Source: Conus ventricosus | Lineage: Eukaryota; Mollusca; Gastropoda; Neogastropoda; Conidae | Length of the DNA stretch: 64,000 bases | Assembly (NCBI GenBank): GCA_018398815.1 | Contig: CM031620.1 | Span: 68,759,516-68,823,515 of the forward strand | Direction: 5' to 3' | Shown: piece by piece, positions 36,385-47,431 of the stretch | Layout: every line of letters begins with the position of its first letter | How positions within the stretch are numbered: the first letter of the stretch is position 1 | Notes under the pieces: generated by a model | What the model was told of the DNA's origin: nothing | Databases searched by the model: none | The model's input: the letters and a program-made list of their open reading frames with translations, nothing else | Translations under genes and position numbers: made by a program

Positions 36385-37381
36385 CCGCACACTGCATTTT
36401 GCACACAGCATTTAAGACAGCTTTACCCATACGCCACGCAAACTTCCAAAAACCCCAAAAGGCGCATCCCAAAGTTTTTTCTTCTCCCCCCCTCCTTCGG
36501 AGAAAAAACACTTTACAAATCAATCAAACAATTTAAAACAGATTTTTTAAAGCTCCTTGTAACCAAATTTTTCCCCTTTACTCAATACAAGTTTTGTTAA
36601 AATCTGGCCCTTAATCACTGGCCCAAGATCCCACCAGGGGGAATAAATAATTATTTCATTATTGTGCTATGCCTGAAACAGTATAAAATCGCTCCTTCTG
36701 TCATGATTCCCCGTCTTCCCCAGAATCGTATCGCCCCCCCTTTAATTCCCCCGTCACTGGAGATATGGTTCCGACTCCTCTTCCTTGACTTCTCCGTCAC
36801 TGGGGAGATGATGATTTTCCAACCCCCTCCCGGGTCTTTTTAATTTCTGGGGCTTTAACACCGGGGTGTTCCCCCACCATGGCCCTCTTTAACCCCTCAC
36901 GGGGTGAAAAGTGAAAGGGGAAGGGCGAAGGGCTGAAACACGATAAGGTTGTGTAAGTAAACCCGCTTCCCAAATTTTAAATTTTGAATTTTTTCTTTTT
37001 TTTTCTTTTGGTTTTCCCCTGTAGCTTTTTTTTCCCCCCATCTATGGCTCACCTGGTAAATGATGGTCCAGGGGACCCCGCCTGAAAGGTTGAGTTTTAG
37101 GCCCTTGCTGGGCTAAAAAATGATTTTTTCCCCCCTCCTCCAGTGGTGCATATCATGTTCAAAACACATGACCGCCTTACCCCCCTTATTAAATATTCTC
37201 AGTGGTCATTTCACCCCAAGGCCCCCCCTTTTTTCTTTAATGGTATTCCCCATTATTTGGGGACGCCCGCTACACTAGTCAAGCCCATAATATCTCCCTT
37301 TTTTGGGGTTTGGCCTGGGGAAATGATTCATTCCTAACTACATGTGATGGAGCGTCCATGCCTTTATGTGAGGCTACGTCA
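36385..37381 (-). repeat. 5' LTR of the Gmr1-like element, noisy copy
   Basis: It aligns end to end with 26659-27694 but with dozens of small indels, mostly in homopolymers (runs of T, A, C and G longer here). The right end gaggctacgtca matches the other copy, then the flank diverges. The inner side (- strand ggtgaccccgcgttcgcc) could be a primer-binding site, unproven. Confidence 0.8.
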
Positions 37382-37685
37382 CTCGTGTGGAAAAGGGGGT
37401 CCACTTCCCAGCTTTTTGTTCAAATGCCATGTGTTGGATACCCCTGCTGGTCGGGGGTCTGTCTTTTGAGATTTTAAAGCCTTTTCCAAAGAACTTTACC
37501 ATTAAAACACCAGGCTTTGGGATCCCCTTCACACCCCTCTGGGGTTTTAGCTGAGGTGGTAGTATCCCGTAGATGGAGTGAACTGTCTGGGGGGACATCA
37601 TGACACACCAGAATGACAGAGTATAATGAGGGGAAGAGGGTGGGGGAGGGGGAGGGGGTTTTTAAGGCGGAGTGTCTAATGCAGG

Positions 37686-38275
37686 AGAAGGGGATTTGGG
37701 GGGACTTCATCCTCATCCCCTGGAGTAGATGCTGGCGTGACAATGATGGCCAAGCAGCCAGGGATCCTCACTGACCTCGGTTCTCCAATGAGGGCCAAGA
37801 GCCCGGGGTTCATGACTCGGTTCCCTTTTGGGGCCCAAACGCCAGGGATCCCCACTGACCTCGTTCTCCAAAGATGGGCCCAACAGCCGGGGTCCTCCTG
37901 ACCTTGTTTCAAATGTGGCCCAAACGCCAGGGATCCTCCTTTTACCTCTTTTCACAAAGGGAGCCCCGGGCCCCCAGCCCAAAGGGGCCCCGGGGATCCT
38001 CACTGACCTCTTTTTCACAATGGGGGCCCAAAAGCACCGGGGATCCTCACTGCCTCTGTTCTCAAAATTTGGGGGGCCAAGCGCCAGGGGATCCTCACTG
38101 ACCTTTTTTCACAATGAGGGCCAAGCATTCCAGGGATCCCACGCCCCTCTTTTTCCACAATGAGGCCAACAGCCGGGGATCCTCACTGACCTCGGTTCTC
38201 ACAATGGGGGGGCCAACCCGCCGGGGATCCCCCACTGACCTTGTTCTCACGCACTGAGGCAAGAGGTTTGGGATC
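37686..38275. repeat. Minisatellite of about 45-53 bp, about 11 copies, noisy
   Basis: Units share ccagggatcctcactgacct + cttctcacaatgagggcca, in poorly resolved sequence with variable spacing. Confidence 0.85.
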
Positions 38276-38855
38276 AGTCTGTTGGTACATGGGGGCTGAA
38301 AAGAAAACTCCCCTTTTTTGTGACCCAAAAAGCCCTTGGGTTTACTTTGTGTGAAAGGGAGAGAGGAAAAGGATAGCATAAACGTTTTGGGCAGAGGAAA
38401 ATGGCCCTTTAAAAGGGGCAATTTTGGGTTTTAAACAAAATTTTTTTTAGTTTGGAGTTAGTTTTAGAAATAAACCCAAAAACGAAAAAAACCCAGAGAC
38501 TGAAGGGGTTTTTACAAATGATTTTGAAATGGAAAACCCTTTCTATATCAAAAAGTTTTTTTTAAACTACAAAGATAAATCAAGGAGCTGAAGTAGCATA
38601 GATTAGAACACATTCACATATTGATGTGAATCCCAAAGTAGTTTTTCATGTTGTTCATATCGCACAAAGCAGATAGTGTGAGCTGGGGGGTTGTAAATCA
38701 CCTTATTACATTGACTGAACTCATTAATTTATTCAAAACACTTATATTTATGCTAATGTATTTTAAACACACCAAATTAATTCACATTATCACATTATCA
38801 GTCAGTTAAGACTGAATGTACACATAGCTCTGTCCAGTTATCTCCAGATAAAAAA

Positions 38856-38888
<33 letters not shown>

Positions 38889-39092
38889 GAAAAGAAAAGG
38901 AGAATTCTTGCATTCACAGTGCAACTGCTTAAAAAGCTTCAGGCAACATCTCTTGTTTGATGGCCTACAGCATGAAAACCAGTTGTGAACTGCTGTGCAG
39001 ATCAGTTCAGTGCTTCAATCAGGGAAACAAGGGGCCAGATTTTGTTTAACCACCGCAGTAGGTTTAAGTTACTGTTCATGTAAATCTGATGG

Positions 39093-39112
39093 TTGGTGTG
39101 TGTGTGTGTGTG

Positions 39113-39147
<35 letters not shown>

Positions 39148-39174
39148 TGTGTGTGTGTGTGTGTGTGTGTGTGC
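39093..39174. repeat. (GT)n ending at a splice acceptor
   Basis: A GT run with one TTG interruption leads straight into gtgcag of the exon at 39177. Confidence 0.95.
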
Positions 39175-39176
39175 AG

Positions 39177-39319
39177 TCGGTGGCTGCGGTTGCTGTTTGG
39201 GCGGGAGTTCCCCATGCAAGATCTGTTGATGCTGTGGGACGCCATCTTCGCTGATGGCATCGGCTTCGACCTGGTTGACTACATCTTTGTGGCCATGATG
39301 CTGTACATCCGTGATCTCT
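39177..39319 (+). CDS. TBC1D5: TBC1D5 exon: GREFPMQDLL / DYIFVAMMLYIRD block
   Basis: The exon runs from gtgcag to ct|gtgagt, 143 bp, fully open. It encodes RWLRLLFGREFPMQDLLMLW, then DAIFADGIGFDLVDYIFVAM, then MLYIRDL. This is the conserved C-terminal half of the TBC domain. The acceptor lies directly against a GT microsatellite (about 39093-39174), which leaves an unusual purine-pyrimidine tract instead of a C/T tract. A 13-kb intron carrying the LTR retrotransposon precedes it. Confidence 0.92.
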
Positions 39320-39434
39320 GTGAGTGTGTGTGTTCATGTGTGTATGCATATGAGTGTTTGGTGAGCTACATATGTTAAATCACAATGACACTTTTGAATT
39401 CCGCTGGTCCAACTTTGCGACGGTGGACAGTCTT

Positions 39435-40090
39435 CTTGGAAGGGTGGCCTTATGACAGTCAGGCTGAAGAACTCTGCTCAGATCCAGGGTGGCCTTATGA
39501 CAGTCAGGCTGAAGAACTCTGCTCAGATCCAGGGTGGCCTTTATGACAGTCAGGCTGAAGAACTCTGCTCAGATCCAGGGTGGCCTTATGACAGTCAGGC
39601 TGAAGAACTCTGCTCAGTGGCCTTATGACAGTCAGGCTGAAGAACTCTGCTCAGATCCAGGGTGGCCTTATGACAGTCAGGCTGAAGAACTCTGCTCAGA
39701 TCCAGGGTGGCCTTATGACAGTCAGGCTGAAGAACTCTGCTCAGTGGCCTTATGACAGTCAGGCTGAAGAACAGTCAGGCTGAAGAACTCTGCGCAGTGG
39801 CCTTATGACAGTCAGGCTGAAGAACTCTGCTCAGTGGCCTTATGACAGTCAGGCTGAACAACTCTGCTCAGTGGCCTTATGACAGTCAGGCTGAACAACT
39901 CTGCTCAGTGGCCTTATGACAGTCAGGCTGAAGAACTCTGCTCAGATCCAGGTGGCCTTATGACAGTCAGGCTGAAGAACTCTGCTCAGATCCAGGGTGG
40001 CCTTATGACAGTCAGGCTGAAGAACTCTGCTCAGATCCAGGGTGGCCTTATGACAGTCAGGCTGAAGAACTTTGCTCAGATCCGAGGATT
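39435..40090. repeat. 45/37-bp minisatellite, about 16 copies
   Basis: Units share gtggccttatgacagtcagg + ctgaagaactctgctca, with or without an eight-base 'gatccagg' block. The two unit lengths alternate irregularly. Confidence 0.94.
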
Positions 40091-40630
40091 TCTGAGAGAA
40101 CCACCCGATTTTCAGAGGCAGGAAAAGCAAACTTCTGAGAAACAAAAAAAAATCCGCTTGGGAAAAAAATTGCGAAACACTTTAGTATCTCGAGTCTCAT
40201 ACCATGTCTTGTTCTTCCATTTCCAGGTTTGCATGATTAAAGTTTAATGGAGTGCAGCCCAGGGTAAATAAGGTATATTGTAGCACTTTGCTTACATTAA
40301 TTAGACCGGTTCAGTGGCTGTGGGTGAATACAGTTTGTTCAGCCATTTTTTACATGCATAGACTTTGGTTTGTTGGGGGCAAATGCAACGTCTTGTGTGC
40401 TGTGACTTCTAGATCTTTCCTTTTTGGGCATTGTGGTTTGCCTTCACGAGAGGCCTTGGATGGGTCTTTAAAACTGCTTAGATTCCATTTCAGCTGGGGG
40501 CTTTGCCCCTTGGCCCCCCCCCCCCCCCCCACCCCCCACCAGGGCATTGCCACTGGACCTCCCGGGGTCTTTGAAGTTTATTAAGTGATTGTTCATTCTT
40601 CATTGTCATTGTCCCGAGTGTTTTTTTTCT

Positions 40631-40685
40631 CGCCTGAAAAAGACCTACAAGGTGGAAATACGCTGTGTTTTGTCTTGTGATTCAT
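40631..40685 (+). mobile_element. Third copy of the dispersed CCTGAAGAAGACC motif
   Basis: It reads cgcctgaaaaagacctacaa then ggtggaaatacgctgtgttt + tgtcttgtgattc, on the + strand. Both 12.1 and 23.9 kb carry it on the - strand. Confidence 0.65.
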
Positions 40686-40936
40686 TTTTTTTAGTTGGCA
40701 GATACAGTACTTAAAAATTTTTTTGAAGATTTTTTTTTTTTCTGTGTGCAAAAAGCCAGAGTTTTTGCTGTAGTCTGGTGACCTGTAGAGAAAATTGTAG
40801 ACTGTCGAGAGTTAACTTCAACTGCCCGCTCTACAGTGTCTGTTGCTAATATGGCCTTTCTATATATTTTTTGGTAAAATGTAACATCTTCATTTTTTTT
40901 GGTTTCAAATCTGGGAGTGAAACATTTAGGCCAAAT

Positions 40937-41205
40937 CCTGGTGCCATTTTGTACAGCCTAGTCTTTCCCCGTTAAGGAGACCATTGTTTAGCTATCATGT
41001 CATCGTTTTTAGCATTTCTTGATCACTGGTGCCATTAGTGCAGCCTAGTCTTATACCCGTTAAGGTGACCATGGCTTAGCTACCATGTCATTGTTTTTAG
41101 CATTTCTTGATCACTGGTGCCATTAGTGCAGCCTAGTCTTATACCCGTTAAGGATGACCATGGCTTAGCTACCATGTCATTGTTTTTAGCATTTCTTGAT
41201 CTTGT
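40937..41205. repeat. Tandem repeat of about 88 bp, 3 copies
   Basis: Blocks starting ctggtgccatt occur at 40938, 41026 and 41113 and include gcctagtcttatacccgtta. They are followed at 41281-41395 by two copies of a unit of about 55 bp around gaccgggctatagagatgaa. Confidence 0.85.
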
Positions 41206-41619
41206 TTTCGTTGTTGTTTGTTGCTATCTCAAGACGCAGCCTTTTTTTTTACCCAGCATCTTTACATCCCTGAGGAAGCCCTGTGTGGGTGACCGGGCTA
41301 TAGAGATGAAAGACTAAGGCCAAAGGCTGGGAGTGTGACCGGGCTTATAGAGATGAAAGACTAAGGCCAGAGACTAGGAGTGTGACAGCATAGAGCACGC
41401 TGGCCCGACATGGATGATGAAGTTTAATGAAAAAAAATGGGGGTTACTAAGGGAAGTGGCATGGGTGAAACTTTTCCGTCTATGGACGGAAATCCGTCAT
41501 AATGACTTTCAGTCTTGACGGAACTTCCGTCAATTTAAAAAAAAAAAAAAAAAAACCCGATTTATTGGTTCCGATTTTGTGTTCGATCCAAGTTTTCCAT
41601 CTCATACCGGAAGTAACTG

Positions 41620-41960
41620 TTTATGTGTTTCCGGCATCTTCACAGGCTAACATTGGCGCGTCTGACTGACAACGAAAGTTTGCACGGTGCTCCAGAAATT
41701 AAGTAGTCATGGCTTTTTTGAAAGGAGATCCAGTAGCATGCGTCGAGGGCCAAATTAAATCAAATGGAGATGACAATGGCTAAACGAAACTGATGACGAC
41801 GGCCATGAATATCGCAAGTGGTGCAAGAAAATAAATGTGGCCGGCACGTGTTTCTGTATCGTTTGTTTCAAAAACGATCAGTTACGGAGCGAACGGAAAA
41901 AAGAAACTTCGAAGCCATGCTGATCACCCAGGCATAAGAGAAAAACATGAAGGCGAGTTA
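41620..41960 (+). pseudogene. hAT-like transposon protein, N-terminal zinc-finger remnant
   Basis: The frame DDDGHEYRKWCKKINVAGTC + FCIVCFK, followed in other frames by a basic segment and H-A-D-H, resembles the BED/CCHH-like N-terminus of a hAT-related protein group known from many aquatic animals. Stops and frameshifts are present. A related motif is at 44.76 kb. Confidence 0.45.
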
Positions 41961-42010
41961 ACATTTTTCTATTCTTTGCTAAAGTAATTAGAATCAAATT
42001 TAAAAAGTTG

Positions 42011-42013
<3 letters not shown>

Positions 42014-42042
<29 letters not shown>
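42014..42042. repeat. Poly(G) run of 29
   Basis: An uninterrupted G run, then G-rich sequence to about 42068. A T run of about 32 lies at 42700-42731. Nothing else is recognised between 42070 and 43490 except a weak + frame at 42488-42670 (ending RKRKAGAADRQFFKRPLLD), possibly from the same decayed transposon. Confidence 0.9.
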
Positions 42043-42699
42043 TGGGGGGAGGTGGGTGGGGGGGGAGGCTAATTATACTTAGGCCTATAGTTGATATTTT
42101 TGGTGGGGTGGGAGTAATTTAATGTATATCAGGGGTGGAAAATTTTCCAATTTTTTATTGTTTGGATTTTTTTAAAGAGTAAATTTCCTTTTTTTTTATT
42201 ACTTTCAGGTGGGAGGTGATGGGATTCTTAGAATTTTATTATTGTGAGTGGGGTTTTTGTTGTTGTCAGTTTTCATTTTGTTTGTTTATTTATTTTTTTT
42301 AGTTCCTTTCCTTAAAAAAAATCATGTTTGTTATGATACTTTTTTAGGAAAAGAAAAGGTGGAAAAACAGAAATGACCTGAATCCTCCCTACACTTTACT
42401 TTTTTTTTTTTTATTTTCACCAATTTCCCCACCTCGGAATATTTAACACAAGCAGCCAAAAAAAATGTAGCTGCTGTCTCCTCCACGTCTAGCCTATTTC
42501 CAGCTGCAGCCCCACCTGTCATCATTGCTACATCTGTATGTCCATCTGTGCCCTGTCATGTTCAGTCTGCTTCTTCAGCTGCTCCATTATCTCCAGTACC
42601 TGGCTCCAGTAGAAAACGAAAAGCTGGTGCTGCAGACAGGCAGTTTTTCAAGCGCCCACTACTGGACTGAAAGACTTTTTTTTTTCTTCATCTTTCCTT

Positions 42700-42734
<35 letters not shown>

Positions 42735-43534
42735 GTTTTCTTTACCACTCATTGTTTGACAGGGCAAGAGAATTTCATTAATATATGACTGCTTAATCAA
42801 AATCAACAGGAATCATAATGACTCATCCTTGCTTTTGTTTGACACCATGGAAAATGATAGAAATGTGGATGGACAGCTTTGCACTTTATTGATGGACAAT
42901 TCTGAAAATGATTGAAAGGATGAATTATACTTTCATGTATTATGGTGGCTTTTTGACAGTGAGGACAAGAGGAACTGACAAGATAAGAAGGCCACCTTTG
43001 TTCATCCATTTTCTATATGTGGTGTGGTTGGTAGGAAAGACAAAATGTGCTGACAACATGTCAACTTTGATTTCTCCTTATTTAAAATGGGCGTGATTCT
43101 TTGGACTTAAAAGACAAATGGTGCCGGCAAGAATAAGGCTACTTTGGTTCTCATTGTGCATCTCAAATGTGTGAGCATGTATATTCTTTTTACACAGTCT
43201 TGATTCAAATAGTAAGTGACCATTTTAAACAATTTGTGGGGGAAATTTTGATTTTTGGAATGTTTTGATCAGTTCAGATTGGGTGGAAAAATTTCCTTTT
43301 GAGTTTTATATTCTGGTTTATTTCTACACTTTTAGATTTTAACTTTCCTGAGCTTGTACAAAAAGCCATGAATATTATTTTTATTCATTTAAATGAATTA
43401 ATGGACACTAAAAGTCTAACAGTAACTCACAAAAGCATGTTACAGTTAAGCTTTTTACTGCAGAAATCATGTTTACAATTAAGCTTTTCTGGTGCAGGGA
43501 GAGCCAACGAAATTGGCCTAAAACATTTAAAAAA

Positions 43535-43640
43535 TCAATTTCGCCCGGGGGGCTTTGCCCCCCTGGACCCCCCAACGGGGCGCTGCCCCTGTACCCCGCC
43601 GGGGCCTAGGCGGCCCCTGGACCCTGGCCTAATTTCAGTC
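43535..43640. repeat. GC-rich palindromic block
   Basis: Short inverted words (cggggggctttgccccc, ggggcgctgcccc, gccggggcctaggcggcccc) form a series of small hairpins. This style is common at the ends of some invertebrate transposons. A related, G/C-run-damaged block is at 40492-40570. Confidence 0.55.
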
Positions 43641-43698
43641 AAATCAAGTTTTGTAGGTTTTACCCATGAAGTGGTAGGGGGAAGGTTAAGAGAGGGAT

Positions 43699-43734
<36 letters not shown>
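43699..43734. repeat. Poly(G) run of 36
   Basis: The longest G run in the window, about 175 bp upstream of the exon at 43911. Confidence 0.95.
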
Positions 43735-43735
<1 letters not shown>

Positions 43736-43910
43736 TAAAAGTAAAGGACAAAAAACAGATAACAGACTGTTTATGGATGGTGTTTCATCATTTGAATTAT
43801 TAAAATGTAATTAAACTTACCTGCATGAAGATGAACTAGTCAAGTTTCTGAAATTTAAGCAGTGTGTCTCATAACAGTGTTAAAGCCATGTGTGGTGTGT
43901 GTGATTTCAG

Positions 43911-44016
43911 TGTTGGCCAGTGACTATGCAGGATGCCTGACGGCTCTGATGAAGTTTCCCAGGTGTCAGATGCCCACTACTTCATTGACAAGTCCCTGTG
44001 GCTGAGGGAGCCCAGT
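43911..44016 (+). CDS. TBC1D5: TBC1D5 exon: end of TBC domain, one apparent 1-bp deletion
   Basis: The exon follows gatttcag and ends at ccagt|gtcagt. It encodes LASDYAGCLTALMKFP, then in the next frame VSDAHYFIDKSLWLREPS. The vertebrate segment is similar in layout (SSNYQTCLGLLMHYP, then LILKALFLRDP). One base, probably a C in 'cccagg', is missing near 43962. Restoring it would give exactly 35 codons and matching phases. A TG/TTGTG repeat begins about 20 bp after the donor. Confidence 0.78.
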
Positions 44017-44032
44017 GTCAGTACCTGTGTTT

Positions 44033-44253
44033 TCCGTGTGTGTGTGTGTGTGTGTGGTGTGTGTGTTGTGTTGTGTTGTGGTGTGGTGTGGTGTGGTGTT
44101 GGTGTGGTGTGGTGTGGGTTGTGGTGTGTGTGTTTGTGTTGTGTTGTGTTGTGTGTTGTGTTGTGTTGTGTTGTGTTGTGTTGTGTTGTGTTGTGAGTGT
44201 TGTATGTGGTGTGTGGTGGTGTGTGTGTGGTGTGGTGTGGTGTGGTGTGGTGT

Positions 44254-44292
<39 letters not shown>

Positions 44293-44325
44293 TGTGTGTG
44301 TTGTGTGGTGTGTGTGTTGTAGGGC
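44033..44325. repeat. TG / TTGTG / GGTGT mixed repeat
   Basis: Blocks of TG, TTGTG and GGTGT alternate. The array begins about 20 bp after the donor of exon 43911-44016. Confidence 0.95.
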
Positions 44326-44439
44326 TGCTAATTTTCCGGTTTGAGCGGAATTCGGTTTCCGATTTCGTTCAAAATATATTTTCCGGTTTTGAAATAATTT
44401 CGGGAGAATGTTTCCGATTTCGTTCAAAGTATATTCTGC

Positions 44440-45330
44440 GGTAGAAATATTTTCGGAGGAATTTCACCGGTTTTCAACATTGTTTCCGAAGAAACATCGC
44501 ATCGGCAGTGAAGAGAAGTGGTCTGCTTCGTGAGCCTCGAAAGAGATGTACATTGTTCGCTGAGAGTAACGTCCCTTGTTATCAGAGCGTCTCTGCTTGT
44601 TGTCAAGTGGCATGGTCGAAGTCGCCATTTCGAAATCAAAGGAAGCGAAGAATGAAAGAACTGACTTTGGACAGTGACGTTTCTATCCTTGAAAAAGGTG
44701 TATAAAAAACAGATGGGGTGGGTGTGGCTGCAGGAAAAAAACAACGATGGTGCGTACTTCGAAAGTTGGTGCAGGAAGATTGACTCGCCTGGTGTTTGCT
44801 TTTGTGTTCCTGCAGCCGGACGGTAACTTACGCTTCTAGTGGGAAAAAAAAGCTTGTTGGCTCATGCAAATTGATACTGAGCACAAGCGCATTCTAGGCA
44901 CGTTGCAACAGCTGCTAAGCTTGATGGGGCCGCTTAAAACTACTGTGACCCAAGATGGAATTGGTGATCGAAACTGCCGAGTTGAAAAACTGTTGTGTGT
45001 GCGTTCATAGCTGAACATTGTTTGCCGTTTTCAATTGGATCAGATCTCGTTGAACTGGGAAGCAGTTGGCGAAAGATGGGAGGCTCTTGGTGCTCTCACG
45101 CTGTACGTGGCAGTACCACATACACTACTGCACATGGGGTTGCACATGCCTTTAAGGAAGAACTAAACTGCTTAAACTTTCAGGCAGACATTTTTCTTTA
45201 AATATAGATGAGGCCACAAATGCAAACAATGACAAAATTGTTAATGTAATGGTACAGTATTTGATGAAGAACTGGAGAAAGTTGTAGTTGAACATTTGGG
45301 ATATTGGGATATTTTATTATTTATGTGATG
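44440..45330 (+). pseudogene. Decayed hAT-like transposase gene
   Basis: Across shifting + frames: YFESWCRKIDSPGVCFCV (zinc-finger N-terminus), GKKxLxAHA, CAFIAEHCLPFSIGSDLVEL, TTYTTAHGVAHAFKEELNC, LNIDEATNANNDKIVNVMVQ and EELEKVVVEHLG. These are the ordered blocks of a hAT-related protein group (AEHxLPFS, NxDEATN). At least five frameshifts or stops break it, and the C-terminal RNase-H-like half is missing or unrecognisable. Confidence 0.7.
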
Positions 45331-45553
45331 AACTGAAACGTGTACAATGTCACACAGATGCTGGTTGTTTCTGATCAAATTGATTTAAATTAACTAAAGA
45401 CTTGGGTCACATGGGGAATAAACAATTCGGTCAATAAAAACTTACCTGTATGTGTTGGTCAGAAAAATCATACCACAAATTTATATTAGATACTTTATAT
45501 TTGGCAGGTTGTTATAGACTAGTGTCTTATGTAATACAGGTTACTTCTTCACA

Positions 45554-45834
45554 ATACTGAAACTGGTGAAAGGTAGGTAAAGGTAGTCAAGCCATGTCGG
45601 CCGTAGGGAGCAGATGCTAGTTTCCACTGCTCGGGGTGTGATCATAGTAAGGGCAGGGCCCCAATACTCTCCCTCGCTGCATTCACCTTCCCCCACCCTG
45701 AATAGGGCCGGTACCCATTTCAGCTGGATGACTGGAGAGCAAATGGAAAATTTTCTTCTTCTGAGAGAAGTCTTGATCACAGGTCACCTGCGCGGCAGGC
45801 AAGCGCTCTAAACCACTCGGCAAACCAGGCTCTC
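45554..45834 (-). mobile_element. SINE-like element with Ser/Leu-tRNA-like head
   Basis: On the - strand it starts gagcctggtttgccgagtgg + tttagagcgcttgcc, close to a Ser/Leu tRNA 5' half (gccgagtggttnaggc), with a weaker B box (gtgatcaag). The body contains ccagctgaaatgggtaccgg. cttcaca lies on both sides (45547-45553 and 45835-45841), a short target duplication. Confidence 0.6.
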
Positions 45835-45841
45835 CTTCACA

Positions 45842-46993
45842 GCACCATCAATCTGTTAATGATTATAACAATGTTTTTAAATTCATACATGCCACTGATT
45901 TAACTTTCTTCAAGAATGTGTTCTCTGTTTATATTGAGATTTGGAAGTGGACTTGGTTTAAAGTACAGAAAATAAGTTGAAATTTTGACTTGCTTCACTA
46001 CATTTAATCTCCGTCACCGAAGATGTACAGACTCGTTAGTGCATTATATTTACTGTCTGATTCAGTATTTTCTTCACTTGCTAGGATCCAGTCTTACAAG
46101 TTGGACTTCTCGCCTTCTTTTGGTTGTGATTTGCATTCTTAATTTTTTGGGATTAAAAAATCAATTTGATTTTTATGCTTTCTTCATTATCTTTTGGAAC
46201 ACCACTCACATCCCATCTATGGTTAGCAATGTTGAATCTCCATAAATTCACTTTATGAATAATTGAATTCACTGTTTTTCTTTTGCAGTTTCTATATAAG
46301 TTCAGATGCTTTTAAAACCCACTGGACCTATGAAAAATGTTTAACATAACAAGTTAAAATGTTTCCTTATCTAAATGTATACCACTGCTTTGAGAAAAAA
46401 GCTCAGATTCTTTGTATAGCTTTGGATATTTTCTAGTCAGTATTATAATGCTGTTGCACTTGAACATTAATGAAAAAAATTCATCATACAATGGAATAGC
46501 GTATTCTGTGTAATGTAATTTATACTGTTAAGGGTTATCAGTATGTCTTCTTTACTTTGACTTTAGCAAGACAAGTCGTATTGGGCTTAAGTTCATCTAA
46601 GAAATTGTGCTGTTCTTTTTTTAAATTAGGAAACGGTCGGAAATTATATTTCCTTTTCACTTTCTTTTTTTTAAGTACATTCATACGAATTATAACAAAC
46701 AGCTAATATACATAACATACAGGGGTACAAATCGTTGTCTGTAATTAAACTAATATACAAGTAGTTTATGTTTGTACTGTTTTTGGCGGCAATGTCCATT
46801 AACAGAAATGGGTTCCCAAAGTTATGGTTTGCCAAGTCATTAAGTCAAGTTGGTTTATTCATGTATTACACTTGAAGGGAAACACTTACCTATAAATCTG
46901 ATATAAAGAAATGCTTTTTATATTTGTGCCACTGCATGCAGCTGTCTGAATTTTTCTGTGAATACTATTTTGTTCCTACCTGATTAGATTTGT

Positions 46994-46995
<2 letters not shown>
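45842..46995. other. AT-rich intron stretch with no recognised feature
   Basis: No array, exon or transposon domain is visible. Confidence 0.5.
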
Positions 46996-46996
<1 letters not shown>

Positions 46997-47053
<57 letters not shown>

Positions 47054-47081
47054 TAGAGAGAGCGAGAGAGAGAGAGAGAGG
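46997..47081. repeat. (GT)n then (GA)n microsatellite
   Basis: A pure GT run is followed by GA dinucleotides with minor interruptions. Confidence 0.95.
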
Positions 47082-47431
47082 TAAGGAACTGATTGACCAA
47101 AGATGGACAGTATTATTGTGAAAGGACTTTAATGTTGAATTTTTAAAGCTTCTACAAAGAGAGAGCAGGCACTATCCCTATCCCTGTATACCTACCATAG
47201 GCCAATGGGCCCACTTCTACAACACTGTCCTTCATCCCCCACACCTCCAAGCGGGCTGTCTATGCTGACCTGCGTTAGCATTGCAGTATTACTGACTAGG
47301 CACAGCTGTTTTGTTTTCACATTTTCTTATATGGGATTTCAGGTTTACGGCACTCAGGATTTTTAGTTTCAGGTTTGGGCGTAGGGTATCCCTCCAGTTT
47401 CAGGTTTGGCAAAGGGTAGTCCTAGCACCCC

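Larger units (their letters stand above)
26659..37381 (-). mobile_element. Gmr1-like (Ty3/gypsy-type) LTR retrotransposon, decayed
   Basis: Two related copies of a roughly 1-kb sequence (26659-27694 and 36385-37381) bound an interior with retroviral-type domains, all on the - strand. Reading in element sense: gag remnants, a CCHC zinc knuckle, an aspartic protease DTG, a DDE integrase, then reverse transcriptase and RNase H. Integrase before RT is the Ty1/copia order, while the RT, RNase H and integrase motifs are gypsy-like. That combination is known from the Gmr1 group. The element is full of frameshifts and the RT active site is altered. It lies antisense in the 13-kb TBC1D5 intron. A possible gtgtg duplication flanks it, but the right end is noisy. 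Confidence 0.85.

Noticed and set aside
26659..37381. An integrated retrovirus with an envelope gene
   Set aside because: No envelope-like frame with signal peptide and transmembrane segments is visible; the 27.7-28.6 kb spacer is AT-rich and non-coding, and the domains are those of a retrotransposon.
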